DNA from: Plantago elongata
Lineage: Eukaryota > Streptophyta > Magnoliopsida > Lamiales > Plantaginaceae
Reading direction: 5' to 3'
Length of the DNA stretch: 24,179 nt
Assembly (NCBI GenBank): GCA_036897095.1
Contig: JAYMSP010002454.1
Location: forward strand, 1-24,179
Every line of letters begins with the position of its first letter. Positions within the stretch are counted from its first letter, which is position 1. The notes under the pieces are model-generated. The model made no database searches and was not told the origin of the DNA. It saw only the letters and a list, made by a program, of their open reading frames with translations. The position numbers were made by a program, and so were the translations under genes. This document shows, in pieces, positions 10,643 through 20,730 of this stretch.

Positions 10643-11695
10643 ATGGAAGGAGATCAGCAGCAGACGTTGGTGACTTTGTTTCTCGAAATTGCTAGTGGCG
10701 CATCGCCACAAACGGCTAGGCGATTCCTGGAGGCTACAAGTTGGAACTTGGAAGAAGCGATTGAACTATTTTATACTGCAGGTCCTACACGATACTCTGC
10801 ACCTATGCTGAATAATAATCATGCTTCTGTCTGGGAACCGGCACCGGAAGAAATAGGTTCTGATGATGATGATGAAACTGGGAATACTCTGGCATCTTTA
10901 TACCAACCTCCAACTGGTTTAATTTTCCATGGGAGTTTCCAAAAGGCAAAAGAAAGTGCTATGAAGGAGAACAAGTGGCTCGTTGTTAACATCCAGGCGG
11001 ATACGGAGTTTGCCTCACACATGCTTAACCGTGACACATGGAAGGATGAGGGTGTTTCACAAATCATAAAGACCAACTTCCTCTTCTGGCAGGTACATGA
11101 TCATACAGAAGAGGGCAAAAAGGTTTGTACCTATTACAGATTGGACTCTCTGCCTGCCATACTTGTCATTGATCCGATTACAGGTCAGAATATGCGATCT
11201 TGGCATGGAATGGTTGAACCAATAACCTTGGTTGAGGATCTTTCACGCTTTATGGATGGTACCCCCTCTGACCATCATGCCAGCTTATGTCACAAACGAC
11301 GGCCCAAAGAAAGTCATTCAATAGTTCCTCAAATTCAAGATGTCTCTGTGCATGAAAACAATGGAATGGAAATTGATGAGAGCAATGTGGAGCAGAAAGT
11401 AAAGAGGCTTGATTATTTGCCTTTGCCAGAAGAACCCAAAGGTGATAGAAGCATGCTTTGCAGGGTTGGAGTTCGTCTACCTGATGGTCGCAGAATTCAG
11501 AGGAACTTCCTTCGCAGTGATCCAGTTCAACTGTTGTGGTCATTCTGTTTTTCCGAGCTAAAAGAAGAAGGTGAAAAACTATTTCACCTGGCCCATGCTA
11601 TTCCAGGAGCCACCAAGGATTTGGACTACGACCACCAGTCAACGTTCGAGGAGTCGGGTCTCGCCAACACTATGATTTCAATGACTTGGGTATAA
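10643..11695 (+). CDS. PUX7: Plant UBX-domain protein, PUX7-like (UBA-UAS-UBX), intronless
   Basis: A single uninterrupted frame of 350 residues. Domains in order: UBA-like helical bundle at about 1-45 (TLVTLFLEIASG...WNLEEAIELFY), an acidic linker (GSDDDDETG, 72-80), a thioredoxin-like UAS domain at about 84-206 (LIFHGSFQKAKE...LPAILVIDPITG), a hydrophilic linker, and a C-terminal UBX domain at about 270-350 (RLPDGRRIQRNFLRSDPVQL, ending TFEESGLANTMISMTWV). In the known family the UBX domain binds the AAA ATPase CDC48/p97 and the UBA domain binds ubiquitin, so the protein acts as an adaptor for ubiquitinated clients in nucleus and cytosol. Known PUX7 proteins are longer, roughly 460 residues, and carry a ubiquitin-interacting motif between UAS and UBX; I see none in 207-269. 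Absence of introns in a gene of this type suggests a retrocopy. No poly(A) tract or flanking duplication is visible. The frame is intact, so it may be functional. Confidence 0.9.
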   Translation: MEGDQQQTLVTLFLEIASGASPQTARRFLEATSWNLEEAIELFYTAGPTRYSAPMLNNNHASVWEPAPEEIGSDDDDETGNTLASLYQPPTGLIFHGSFQKAKESAMKENKWLVVNIQADTEFASHMLNRDTWKDEGVSQIIKTNFLFWQVHDHTEEGKKVCTYYRLDSLPAILVIDPITGQNMRSWHGMVEPITLVEDLSRFMDGTPSDHHASLCHKRRPKESHSIVPQIQDVSVHENNGMEIDESNVEQKVKRLDYLPLPEEPKGDRSMLCRVGVRLPDGRRIQRNFLRSDPVQLLWSFCFSELKEEGEKLFHLAHAIPGATKDLDYDHQSTFEESGLANTMISMTWV

Positions 11696-11944
11696 TGTTG
11701 CATTTGATGATTTTGCTGACTTTGGTTGAGGCACACAAGTCCTAATCCTAAGATGATCAACCTTTTTTTCACAGCTTGACCTCACATTCCGTTGCTAGCG
11801 TTACATTATGTTTTATTCTTAAAAGAAGTATTATTTTACGTTTGGTTCAAAAAGCATTCTTCAAGTTCACTAAATTGATGGTGAAGATTAATTTTTTCGA
11901 GTAAAGCTCCTTCTCAATTTCATAATTAAATATAAATACACAAA

Positions 11945-12150
11945 TTGTAACAACCCGATCGGTGACCGGACGAGCCCGATCCTATGGACCGACGCTATTA
12001 CTCATAAGTAGCTTTTCGAGTGATATGATGACTCCACTGTACCGGCACAAGTCCTTTCTCACACACTTTAACTTCAATCGTACGTGAACTGAGAGACTTT
12101 CTAGTTGGTCACCCATACTAAAATTACTCTAGAATCTTGAAGGTGAATTC
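11945..12150 (-). repeat. Cassandra-like LTR fragment with a 5S rRNA-derived block
   Basis: The segment opens with TTGTAACAACCCGATCGG and runs through a GC-richer stretch unlike its AT-rich surroundings. At 12084-12130 it resembles the complement of the 3' half of plant 5S rRNA: GTGAACTGAGAGACTTTCTA then GGTCACCCATACTA and ATTACTCT, corresponding to the 5S blocks GAGGACTTCC, GGTCACCCATCCTAG and CTACTCT. Cassandra TRIM retrotransposons are known to carry 5S-derived sequence in LTRs that begin TGTAAC. The copy is diverged and the region after about 12130 is degraded. It is not a working 5S gene. A 5S-derived SINE is the alternative. Confidence 0.55.
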
Positions 12151-12413
12151 TCGAAAAAAAAATGCACATTATACAAAAATTTGTGAAAGTTCAAGTTTTT
12201 ATGATAGTTCTGAGAATACTGCAATACTGTATATTAATTTTACGGTGTTGTATGTAAATTGTGAAATTTTTAGGTATTTACAAATTGTGTATTATTATAT
12301 ATTAATTGTACGACTAAATCATTTTATGTGGAATTCTCAGTAATTTTCCGACTTTAAGGGAATCTCCCGTTAGGAAAATGTTGGTTAAAATTTCTGAATT
12401 GCAATTATTCAAT

Positions 12414-12421
12414 TTTGGCGG
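12414..12421 (+). promoter_or_regulatory. E2F-like site upstream of ASF1
   Basis: TTTGGCGG matches the E2F consensus TTTSSCGS. A second, weaker match on the opposite strand, CTCCCGCCA, lies at about 12447-12455. Both are within 150 bp of the ASF1 start codon and just upstream of its TATA box. E2F control of ASF1 genes is established in Arabidopsis, so this fits S-phase expression. The site is seen directly; binding is inferred. Confidence 0.55.
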
Positions 12422-12468
12422 GCTTGTTGAATTTCGAGCTCAAAATCTCCCGCCACAGTGCAAAGCAG

Positions 12469-12475
12469 TATAAAA
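12469..12475 (+). promoter_or_regulatory. TATA box of the ASF1 gene
   Basis: TATAAAA lies 88 bp before the ATG at 12557, about 50 bp after the E2F-like site. This suggests a short leader of some 50-60 nt. Confidence 0.5.
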
Positions 12476-12556
12476 TCCTGGTTTCCACGAAATCTTCATC
12501 ATCGCCTTCAAATTTCCTAAATCAGTTTTTAGGGTTTCATTTCTATCCAGATCGTG

Positions 12557-13836
12557 ATGAGTGCTGTAAACATAACCGACGTCACCGTTTTATCCAATCC
12601 CTCGCCATTTGTGGATCCATTTCGGTTCGAGATCTCTTACGAATGCTTGTCTCCGCTTAAAGATGGTAAACATAAACTATCTATGTTGTTTTTTGTTCGG
12701 AAATGTGATTTAGTTTTCTCACTTTTTTCAATTCGATCTTTCTTTTTAGCTGATCTGGTATTTGATTAGAGCTATGAGTTTTGGATGTTAACTTTTGAGA
12801 ACGAGTTTAGTTGTAATTTCGATTTTTGATTAGTTTTCTTTTACTAGCCCTGTCAAATTTAGGTTCCAGATCTAATTTGAATCGGTTTATTATCGATTCC
12901 GACTAAAAAATGATTCGGATCCTAAATTGATCATTGAAGGCTTTAACCTGTTTGTACTTGGTGCTTGAAATGTGCTTTGTAATCGTAAGTAATAATCTTG
13001 GTTTTCGACTAGATCCATTACTGGAATGATATTCTTGCTTAGATTAAGATGATGAATTAAAAATCGTTTGAATCCTAAAGGTTCTTATTGCAAGATTGAT
13101 TCATGTCTATAATCGGAAAGTGAATCGATGGGGTAGCTAGTCTATTGCAGCCACTGGCAAAAAATGTATGCTTTTAGTTTCATGTCCTCAGATGTGTGAT
13201 TCAGCTCTAATATCATATGTAGGCAAAGTTTGGATCAGTATCTTCAAATGTTAATGGGGATCATGTCTTAATGCATTGTATGTTGCAGATTTGGAATGGA
13301 AGCTAGTTTATGTGGGTTCTTCTGAGGATGAGTCTTATGACCAAGTCTTAGAGAGTGTACTTGTTGGTCCTGTTAATATTGGTAAATACCGCTTTGTGTT
13401 TGAGGTAATTCTCATAAATTTTTAGTTACGCTACTAGTAATTGTGTCGATGCATTGAACAATGACTATATATAATTATTCTCCAGGCAGATTCTCCAGAC
13501 TCGTCTAAGATTCGCGAGGAAGATATAATAGGAGTCACCGTACTTCTCTTGACTTGCTCCTATCAGGGGCAGGAATTTGTTCGGGTTGGATATTATGTCC
13601 ATAATGATTATGAAGATGAGAAGCTAAAAGAGGAACCTCCTCAGAAAGTTTTAATTGATAAGATTCAGAGAAATATTTTAGCTGAGAAACCGCGGGTGAC
13701 AAAGTTTCCAATTAACTTCCATTCTGAAAGCAATGAAAACGAACAGCCTCTTCCGTCACCAGAGCATGTCAAGGAAATTGACTCTTCAGTACAAGAACAG
13801 CCACCTACCAACCAAGTTGAGGTCGAGTGCTCCTAA
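12557..13836 (+). CDS. ASF1: Histone H3-H4 chaperone ASF1
   Basis: Three exons, 12557-12665, 13289-13404 and 13486-13836, join in phase to 191 residues. ASF1 binds the H3-H4 dimer in the nucleus and hands it to CAF-1 or HIRA for nucleosome assembly during replication and repair. The first ~155 residues are the conserved immunoglobulin-like core, from MSAVNITDVTVLSNPSPFVD to NPRV-like EKPRVTKFPINF. Asp54, Val94 and Arg108, known from the animal and yeast proteins to matter for H3 binding, are at the same positions. The last ~35 residues form a variable, acidic, Ser/Pro-rich tail as in other plant ASF1 proteins. The start at 12557 gives the family's MSAVNIT N-terminus; the GTG just before it is ignored. 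Intron 1 is 623 bp and intron 2 is 81 bp. The gene faces MATE copy 4 tail to tail. Plants usually have two paralogues (ASF1A and ASF1B); which one this is cannot be told. Confidence 0.95.
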
Positions 13837-14562
13837 TTGCCGGTAGTGCCTATAAATTTCTTCTTGAAATGATAATTACTAAATCAGTAGAAGTAAAGTT
13901 GAGTCTACTTTTAGTATGTAATCTTTAAATTCAAGTCAAGTACCTGTTGTTTGTAATTTTTTTAGTAAAAACTAAATAGCAAGACTATTAAGCTGCAAGG
14001 AATTCTATTCATAGTCCTTGGAATACAAGGGGTGTGTTCTTCTTGCCAAGAAAAATAGCTTTTTATTAATTGATAATATGGATTATGGATTTTTGTTTCT
14101 TTTCTTTTTTTGGTACAACTTAAATGCACTCTTGGGAATGATATGTACAGTAATATACACAAGTTCTACTAATTACAGAACAGATAAAGAACATGTGAAA
14201 ATTCATGCCCAATTACAATTATACGGGGGCCAATTTTCATAAATATAATGCATATGAGATTACATATACTGCAGCAAAGCTATGTACGAATCTGCTATTG
14301 TCTATTGATTACAAATCGGATAAAATAGTCCTATCATATATTGTACACATATTCTATGCAATCCCTTTAAAGTCCTAGAAGTATCATATAAGAGCTTATG
14401 ACTCATAGTCTCATACCTATTCTGCAGTGCTTCCATATATACTCTACCTTTATTTCTGAAGCAAGAGAACGAAACACTAAAAATAAAAGATTCCGAGAGC
14501 TGATAACACCCCCCACAAGTGTCCACTTGTAGCTCCACAAGTAGATTAATGGATTGATGCCA
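13837..14562. other. Convergent 3' regions of ASF1 and MATE copy 4
   Basis: This AT-rich interval lies between the two stop codons of convergent genes and should contain both 3' untranslated regions and poly(A) sites. Short open frames on either strand have no recognisable domain. No repeat is evident. Confidence 0.55.
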
Positions 14563-17500
14563 TCAGATTTGTATCTTTGTCTCTGGAAGACTGGAAGCAT
14601 CAGACTCTGAATCTGTTACTCTGATAGAACAAGTTGAACTTGAAGCATAATTATCACCATCAAATTTAGCATCTTTCAAGTGATCAATATGGAGCACATT
14701 GTCCTTGTCACTCCAGCTAAGCTCCTCCTTTTCCTTTGAGGCTTGAAATTCATCCCAGACCTTCATCCCCTAAATCCTCACCAGAGAATGTACCGTATGA
14801 AGTTAGAGTCTGTGGGAGAATCATTGAGAGCAAAGGAGAAAGAAAAGAACACAGAAGTATTTCTAATGACATCACTGAGTTAATGAATTGTGGAATCCTA
14901 ATATGAAGCAGAAAAGTTAACTGCTCTACATATATGCCAGCCAACTGCAGGGACTTTAAGTTTGCAGAAATTGCAATGCATCATAAATTGCACGGAAGTG
15001 GCTTAACAATTCTGTATGTGAGGATGAAGGCATACTGTTTGTCAAATTACTTTTACCGGCTTAACCAAAGACAACAAACTGCAATCTTAGCTATGTTGAC
15101 ATTCATTTGAGTGAATTAAATCTACTTTAAAAACTAAGCAATGTAATCACTCCCGAGAAAAGCAAACACCTCTATGTTATTTGCTGCTCAATTTCATAGT
15201 GGAAGCACAAGTCTGTATTATCAGGACTAACCTCTTTATCCCAGTTGGTTGTTAAGTTTATTATAACCAGAGCAACAGATTGAACAGAAAGTCCACAGAT
15301 AATCCCAATCCACAGACCCTGCCAAATAGCATTTCAAGTATCAGTACAAGCACATATTCAACCTTCAAGCAACTTTCACATACAAAACTGGCAGCTACAC
15401 CCACATGCACTCACTTACCATGCCTCTAAGGTGAAAAACAAACGCAAGCAACACAGCAGAGGGGATCCCCACAGCATAATATGCTCCCAGATTCAGTATA
15501 GCACATAAATTTTGCCATCCACATCCTCTTGCCGCTCCTAAAATCGGCAAGTTAGTAAAAATTTATAGGGAAAGTGTGTCAAGACGAGTTTCTGCCGACA
15601 AGTACCTGATAGAACACATTGAAAACCATCCAAAAAATTTGACATCGCCAAAAGAGGCATAATTTTGGCAACATATCGGATAACTTCTGTTTCATTGCTG
15701 TAAAGCTTTCCCCATACATTTCGGACCAAGATTGTAACTGTTAGAATAGTTAAACCCTCTGAAGTTGCTATAGCCGATGCTACAACAACAGCTCGACGTG
15801 CATGATGTGGCCTCCCAGCACCTAATTCATTTGAAACTCTCGTACTGAGGTTTTAAAAATATGAGATTACAGGTGTAAACGGAACAGATAAGCAAACAAA
15901 GCATATTAGACATTATTAGATCCTCACCAAAATTCTTTTGCAGTGGTTGATCTATACTAGCATTATTTAGATGGGGTTTTTTACTAATCCATGCTAATCC
16001 ATAACAATTCTTTCAATTTTCTTTGGCCAACAAAATCATCAACAACTTAATACATTTTTTGTCAAATAGTACATATTTGTGTACTTACCATGTAAGAATA
16101 ATTGAGTGGACCCACATATTTCTTTTCTTCATATCACTAGTTCATTTGTTTACTTCTTTATCTTTCTCTTTAAATTTTATTTTGTCCAATTTAAAACGTT
16201 CATAACTTAAAATAAAAAAAAATTACCAACGGTTATATTTTTTCGAGATATATAAATAGAGATTACTCTTGACTATGTTTGAATTATTTTTTCGAGATCT
16301 ATAAAAATCACTAACGACTTTATTTTGACCTTAATAAATTATAAGACGAGTTTTAAAAGTGCAATTTTATTATTGGGTCAATAATTAAACTAGCAACATG
16401 ATATGATAATCCATTAGGTAACAGGGTCGGGCATCAGACACAAATACTGGGTAATGGGTACGGTTACCGGGCATTGCTTATGGATACGAGACATCAAACA
16501 CGGGTACCGTGCATTGGATACGGGTGACGTGCATTGGGTACGGATACCGGACAATGGGTACGGTTACCGGACATTGCTTACGGATACCGAACATCAAACA
16601 CGGGTACGGGCATTGAACACGAGTATCGAGCATCAAATTCGAATATCGGACTTGACATCAGACACATATACCGGGTAATGGTTACAATTATCGGGCATTG
16701 CTTACGGATACCAAGCATCAAGCACGGGTACCGTGACACGGAGAACGGGCATCGAATACGGATACTGAACATCGAACACGAGTATCGAGCATCAAATTCG
16801 GGTTCCGGGTATTTTTTAATATAAATGATTATTTTTACATATTCAAGATATTTATAAGAGTGTTTAAAAGTGAAAATTTGTAACATTGTATTTTTAGAAT
16901 TGTTTTACAATTTATTAAGATTCAAATAAAGTTTTTTATGCATATCAAAATAATAATTCAAACATAGTTGAGAGTGATCTCTATTTATAGATCTCGAAAA
17001 TATAAAATTGTTAGTGATTTTTATTTATTTTTTACATTTTTATTTTTCAAGTTATAAACATTTTAAAGTGGATAAAACTAAAATTTAAAAATAAGAAAAA
17101 TGATGTATGGGAAGGTGACATGTGGCAATAAGATGGAGAAGTCTTTTGTTTATTGTATTCTAAGGAGTAAATTTGTACCTTCAACACTGAATTTGTATTG
17201 ATTTGATGAAACAAATTTTGCTCAAATAAATTGGAAAGAAATGGGCTCATAATGTACCAATTGGTAGCTCTCCCTATTTAAATGAACAACTAAATATGAT
17301 GGATTTTACTGAAATCACTAACCTTACAGCAGCACCAAGACCAACTGAGATCATATAAACCATCCAACAGGTGTTAAGACTGTTAACATGAAACTCACAT
17401 GAGTAAGATTGCAGCTAATTTCATGAACTTAGATCAGATAAATTAGGCCACATAGGCACAGACCATATAGATAATACCGATGTCTCTAGTTTTGGATGAG

Positions 17501-18708
17501 GTAGAAGACCAGATAAGAGAACCACCATCTCAAATGACCAATACTCTAAGCTGCAATTTCAAGTAAAACACATTAAGAGAAGAAGGGAGCAAAGAAGAGC
17601 AATATGAGGATTCAACACATTATATTCATTACAATGAGCAAAAAAACAAGTAAAAAGTTTAATATATGGAGCGAATATGGGAAGTTTAAAGAACAGTAAT
17701 GCACACACCAAATCATCACAGCCGAAGGAATTGCAAGCCTCAAAAGGCTGACCAGATCACAGAATGCTTCTCTTGAGAAACCAGTGAAACTTTCTGAGCA
17801 AACAGACAAGAACTTAATATACAATCCCAGCAATACCACATTAATGCAATAGGAGATAGCATTAGCAAGAGCTGCTCCTGTGATTCCAAGCCCAATTCTG
17901 AACAAGAAAAACCAACACATAAAGATATGAACTAGAGCTGTGACCCCCGCGGTAACCATCATCGGCACTACAACATTTTGCGTTTGTAAGAATCTAACTA
18001 GACATTGGAGGATGCCATATGCAAAGAGGCCAGGTATCATCCACCGGTTAAATATCCCTGCCCCAGCTGAAATATCTCGGTCTTGATCAAGTGCTACAAG
18101 AATCGATTCGGTGTAGAACCAGACAAATGCAAGGCCAATGCTCAAAACCATAAGAACCAAGATAGCTCTCTGCATGTAGACGCCAAGCATGTGGTACTGT
18201 TTGGCTCCATAAGCTTGTCCACATAGTGTTTCCAATGCACTTCCCATTCCGAGCTTCAAGAGTTTGCATTTTCATCACTTTAATCATCAGTACAGTTCAT
18301 ATTAAATCCGACTTTAAAAATTGCAGAAGATGGCAGAATATAAACCAAACACTCACCTGTCCCGGGCTACGTCCCATACACAGTTCATATTCAAGTTTGA
18401 CTACGAAATAATCTTGTAAAATATTGAATTGAATTTTGTTATCCGTACATACTTACCAAGACACTGAAGCCTGAAACGGAAGCGAAAGAAGTGGCCATGG
18501 AAGCACTGGAGAGTGACAGTTCGCCTAGGTGACCGACGAACATGAGGGAGATGATTTGCAGGCAGTAATGGAGGAGGCTAACTGCGATAAGTGGCAGAGC
18601 TAAACCCATCTGAATCTTTCCTTCCTCCAAAAACCCTGTACCACCATCATCTAGCTCGATGTTTGGATTTGTGGTTTCTGGAAGTAGAGGCTCAGATTCT
18701 GGTCTCAT
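14563..18708 (-). CDS. MATE/DETOXIFICATION efflux transporter, DTX16-like, eight exons
   Basis: Exons in coding order on the minus strand: 18708-18457, 18253-17709, 17550-17464, 17379-17323, 15844-15606, 15537-15419, 15318-15232 and 14769-14563, giving 530 residues. It is a 12-helix proton-coupled exporter like the tandem array but clearly diverged from it. It keeps the usual Cys in [19 protein letters not shown] and has an [11 protein letters not shown]-terminus, [16 protein letters not shown] and [17 protein letters not shown]. The first five exon lengths after exon 1 are shared (545, 87, 57, 239 nt), while the 206-nt exon of the tandem genes is split here into 119 and 87 nt. The last exon adds a 68-residue hydrophilic, acidic and Ser-rich tail (residues 463-530), whereas the tandem genes end in about 20 residues. 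That exon is in phase and has an AG acceptor, but its polypyrimidine tract is weak, so it is the least certain part. Intron 4 (1478 bp) holds a foldback element. The gene diverges from the ATP synthase gene. Confidence 0.88.
16166..17095. mobile_element. Foldback-type element in intron 4 of MATE copy 4
   Basis: Two inverted arms of about 200 bp, roughly 16166-16370 and 16885-17095, flank a tandem-repeat core. Matches include a 17-bp perfect pair, ACTATGTTTGAATTATT at 16272-16288 and its complement at 16952-16968. They also include TATAAATAGAGAT, TCGAGATCTATAAA-type blocks, CTTAATAAATT, and TTTAAATTTTA followed by TCCA-rich sequence near the outer ends. The left arm also repeats a TTTTTTCGAGAT.TATAAA block about 50 bp apart. 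The layout of long inverted arms around a minisatellite is that of foldback transposons; a large MITE is the alternative. No open frame for a transposase is visible, so the element would be non-autonomous. Outer limits and target-site duplication were not resolved. Confidence 0.65.
16428..16805. repeat. Degenerate 20-bp minisatellite with higher-order structure
   Basis: About 19 head-to-tail units, most exactly 20 bp, with the approximate consensus CGGGCATNNNNNACGGNTAC. Examples: CGGGCATTGCTTATGGATAC at 16468-16487, CGGACATTGCTTACGGATAC at 16568-16587 and CGGGCATTGCTTACGGATAC at 16692-16711. A three-unit block recurs at 16448, 16548 and 16672, so the array grew partly by duplicating larger blocks. 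Some units are 14, 19 or 25 bp. The base composition is far more GC-rich than the surrounding arms. The open frames on both strands result from the periodicity and are not genes. Confidence 0.9.
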
Positions 18709-19385
18709 TTCTTTTTCTTTTTTAATCAGTCATTAATGGCGGTACACAATAGGATCAACAAATACCTCGACGAATCATCTTTACATGGAATTGGGATGAT
18801 CGATCTATGGATCAACATGAACTTTCAAGTTTTGGTCATCACTGTCCAACAGAATTAGGGCTTTTTCTTCCCCTTTTCCTGTGGGGTAAATTGGGAAGAT
18901 TTTCAATTTAGCAGTTGGTGTTGTAAATGGTTTGATGGTTAATTTCGAGCTGGTAGTTACAGTTTTGCAGGTTCAAATTTCATGGTTTAGTTTTTTATTT
19001 ACGGTTAATAATTAATTACACCACTTGATTCACCATCATCACACTAGTGACTAGTCCCTCCGAAGTCCAAACCCACCTCCTCCCATCTCCTCTTTCACCG
19101 TCTTCCTTCTCGAACTTTCACCTTCCCCTATCCTACAACCCTATCATTTTACTCCTATTGCCAACTAAATTTACATATTTCGAACTTGTAATTTGAGGTG
19201 TTCAACAATAAACTTAGTATTAATATGGTTTACATTGATATAAAATGATGTTGGTGTTTATATAAAATGGCGTTGGTGTTGTTCTATATTTAATTTTCCG
19301 AATAACTCTAGTTAATTGGTATGATGATATGTTGGGAAAGGTGTTGCGCCTTGGGCGATTAAAATTGGACATTCAACTTGATCTT
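18709..19385. other. Upstream region of MATE copy 4
   Basis: Non-coding DNA between the MATE copy 4 start codon and the Copia element; it should contain that gene's leader and promoter on the minus strand. I see no gene in it and no convincing TATA box. Confidence 0.5.
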
Positions 19386-19604
19386 TGTATAACTATCTTT
19401 GTATTGAATGAATTGATTGAATACAAATGAAATTCTCAAGTAAGAAGAGAGAATTTGATCAAGGGAAAATGAACAAGTGAAGAAGATAGTTGAGTTGATC
19501 TGTTTATATACTAACCAACTCGAATGTACTGTCTATAATGTTTAATGTACATGTCGTGAATCTCTTTATAATAAAACGTAATGTGCTGAAACACGATTTC
19601 TTCA
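19386..19604 (-). repeat. 3' LTR of the Copia remnant
   Basis: It begins TGTATAACTATCTTTG and ends ...GATTTCTTCA, and it pairs with 20739-20961. Shared blocks include GTATTGAATGA.TTGATTG, AAGAAGAGAGAATTTGATCA, AATGAACAAGTGAAGAAGAT and GTCGTGAATCTCTTTATAAT. Small differences and indels between the two copies show that the insertion is not recent. Confidence 0.82.
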
Positions 19605-20256
19605 TAGTTGTTGTTATGACTTGCCATAGCTCTTTCGAGGCCTAACAAGCTGTTTTTCTTTCCATCTAGGTGAAAATCCATAGATCGAAAACAATAATCT
19701 ACAGTATGGCCAGTTTGATGCAATGAGAAGAATGAGGCCTAGTTTTGCTCTTGTTCTGGAACCTAGTAAACTTGTTAGCAGCATAGGCAACCCCTTGTTT
19801 AGGCTGATCATTAACACTCAACATAGCCATAGAATTTGACATATTATGCAACAAAACTCTATGACTTTCCTCTTACATCATAATAGAGTGTATTTTAGAT
19901 AGTGCAAGCAATGGCATATTCATCAATAGCTGACTTCTAGCATGTGCAGAAGACTCATGGAATCCAACTAAAAATGTCATGCCACAATCTTGTATATGTG
20001 TATCACTAAAAGATTTAAAAACATCACAAACACATTTGCTCATCACACCACAATTGCACTGAGAGGTAGTACTCTATAGCTCATGAACTCATCCCATAAG
20101 GCTTTAAATTGCATATAGTAAGCAGTTATCGATCGAGAACCTTGAGCTATGGAGCTCAATTCTTTGTTAAGCTGAAAGACTCTTGGACCATCACACTTCG
20201 CAAAATGATTCTTTACCTCATCCTAAGACTCATAAGACATTGTAGTATACATTAAA

Positions 20257-20610
20257 CTATTGCGAATTTATGAAGAAAGAGTGCGTGTGAGCCAATAAAG
20301 CACCATATTGTTGTTTCTTTGCCAAGCAACAGTCATAATCGGATTCGTTGTTGCAATATAAAAAAACAATGATGGTTCCATCAACAAAAGCAACTTTATT
20401 CTTTGCCTTCAAGTTCATCATAACCGGTTTTGCCCATGAGAGATAATTCTCACCGTTAAACACTTCACGAGTAATGCACAGACCAATATCGACTGGATGA
20501 ATGTAATACAACGATGTGGAATCATCAACCGAATTACGAGCTGATGAAGACGAACCAACATTGACAGTTGCAGGCGGAATAACTCCTTCATAATTATCGC
20601 TCGACATCAA
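20257..20610 (-). pseudogene. Copia gag, N-terminal part (open fragment)
   Basis: A 117-codon open frame with the Copia gag N-terminal signature: YYIHPVDIGLCITREVFNGE, then NYLSW and KAKNKVAFVDGTI. Intact gag proteins coat the retroelement RNA. Downstream on the minus strand the gag frame continues with in-frame stops and shifts to about 19691 (GPRVFQLNKELSSIAQGS, ITAYYMQFKALWDEF, MTFLVG, ARSQLLM). It ends in a zinc-knuckle remnant HQTGHTVDYC at 19691-19720 that has lost its first cysteines. It is not a working gene. Confidence 0.85.
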
Positions 20611-20730
20611 TAAACAAGAACCAAATCGATTGAAAACAGAGAATCGATAAAAGAGAACACGATAGAATAAAAAACGATCAGAGAATAATAGTAGAACGGA
20701 TTGCGGAAGATCTCAGGAACGGTTGGCGAA

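Noticed and set aside
12084-12130. Functional 5S rRNA gene
   Set aside because: Only part of the 3' half is recognisable, with many substitutions, and it is embedded in LTR-like sequence.
14750-14944. Minus-strand open frame upstream of the last MATE copy 4 exon as an alternative terminal exon
   Set aside because: It shows no similarity to MATE tails and is out of phase with the preceding exon if the nearest acceptor is used; it looks like intron 7 sequence. RNA data would settle it.
16428-16805. CRISPR-like or satellite-type array
   Set aside because: Units abut with no unique spacers, and the host is a plant. The array is short and enclosed by inverted arms, so a foldback core fits better.
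16454-16886. Open frames on both strands within the minisatellite, coding for repetitive Tyr/Gly/Arg-rich peptides
   Set aside because: A 20-bp period is not a multiple of three, so the same unit is read in all frames and stays open by chance. No start context or domain, and it lies in an intron.
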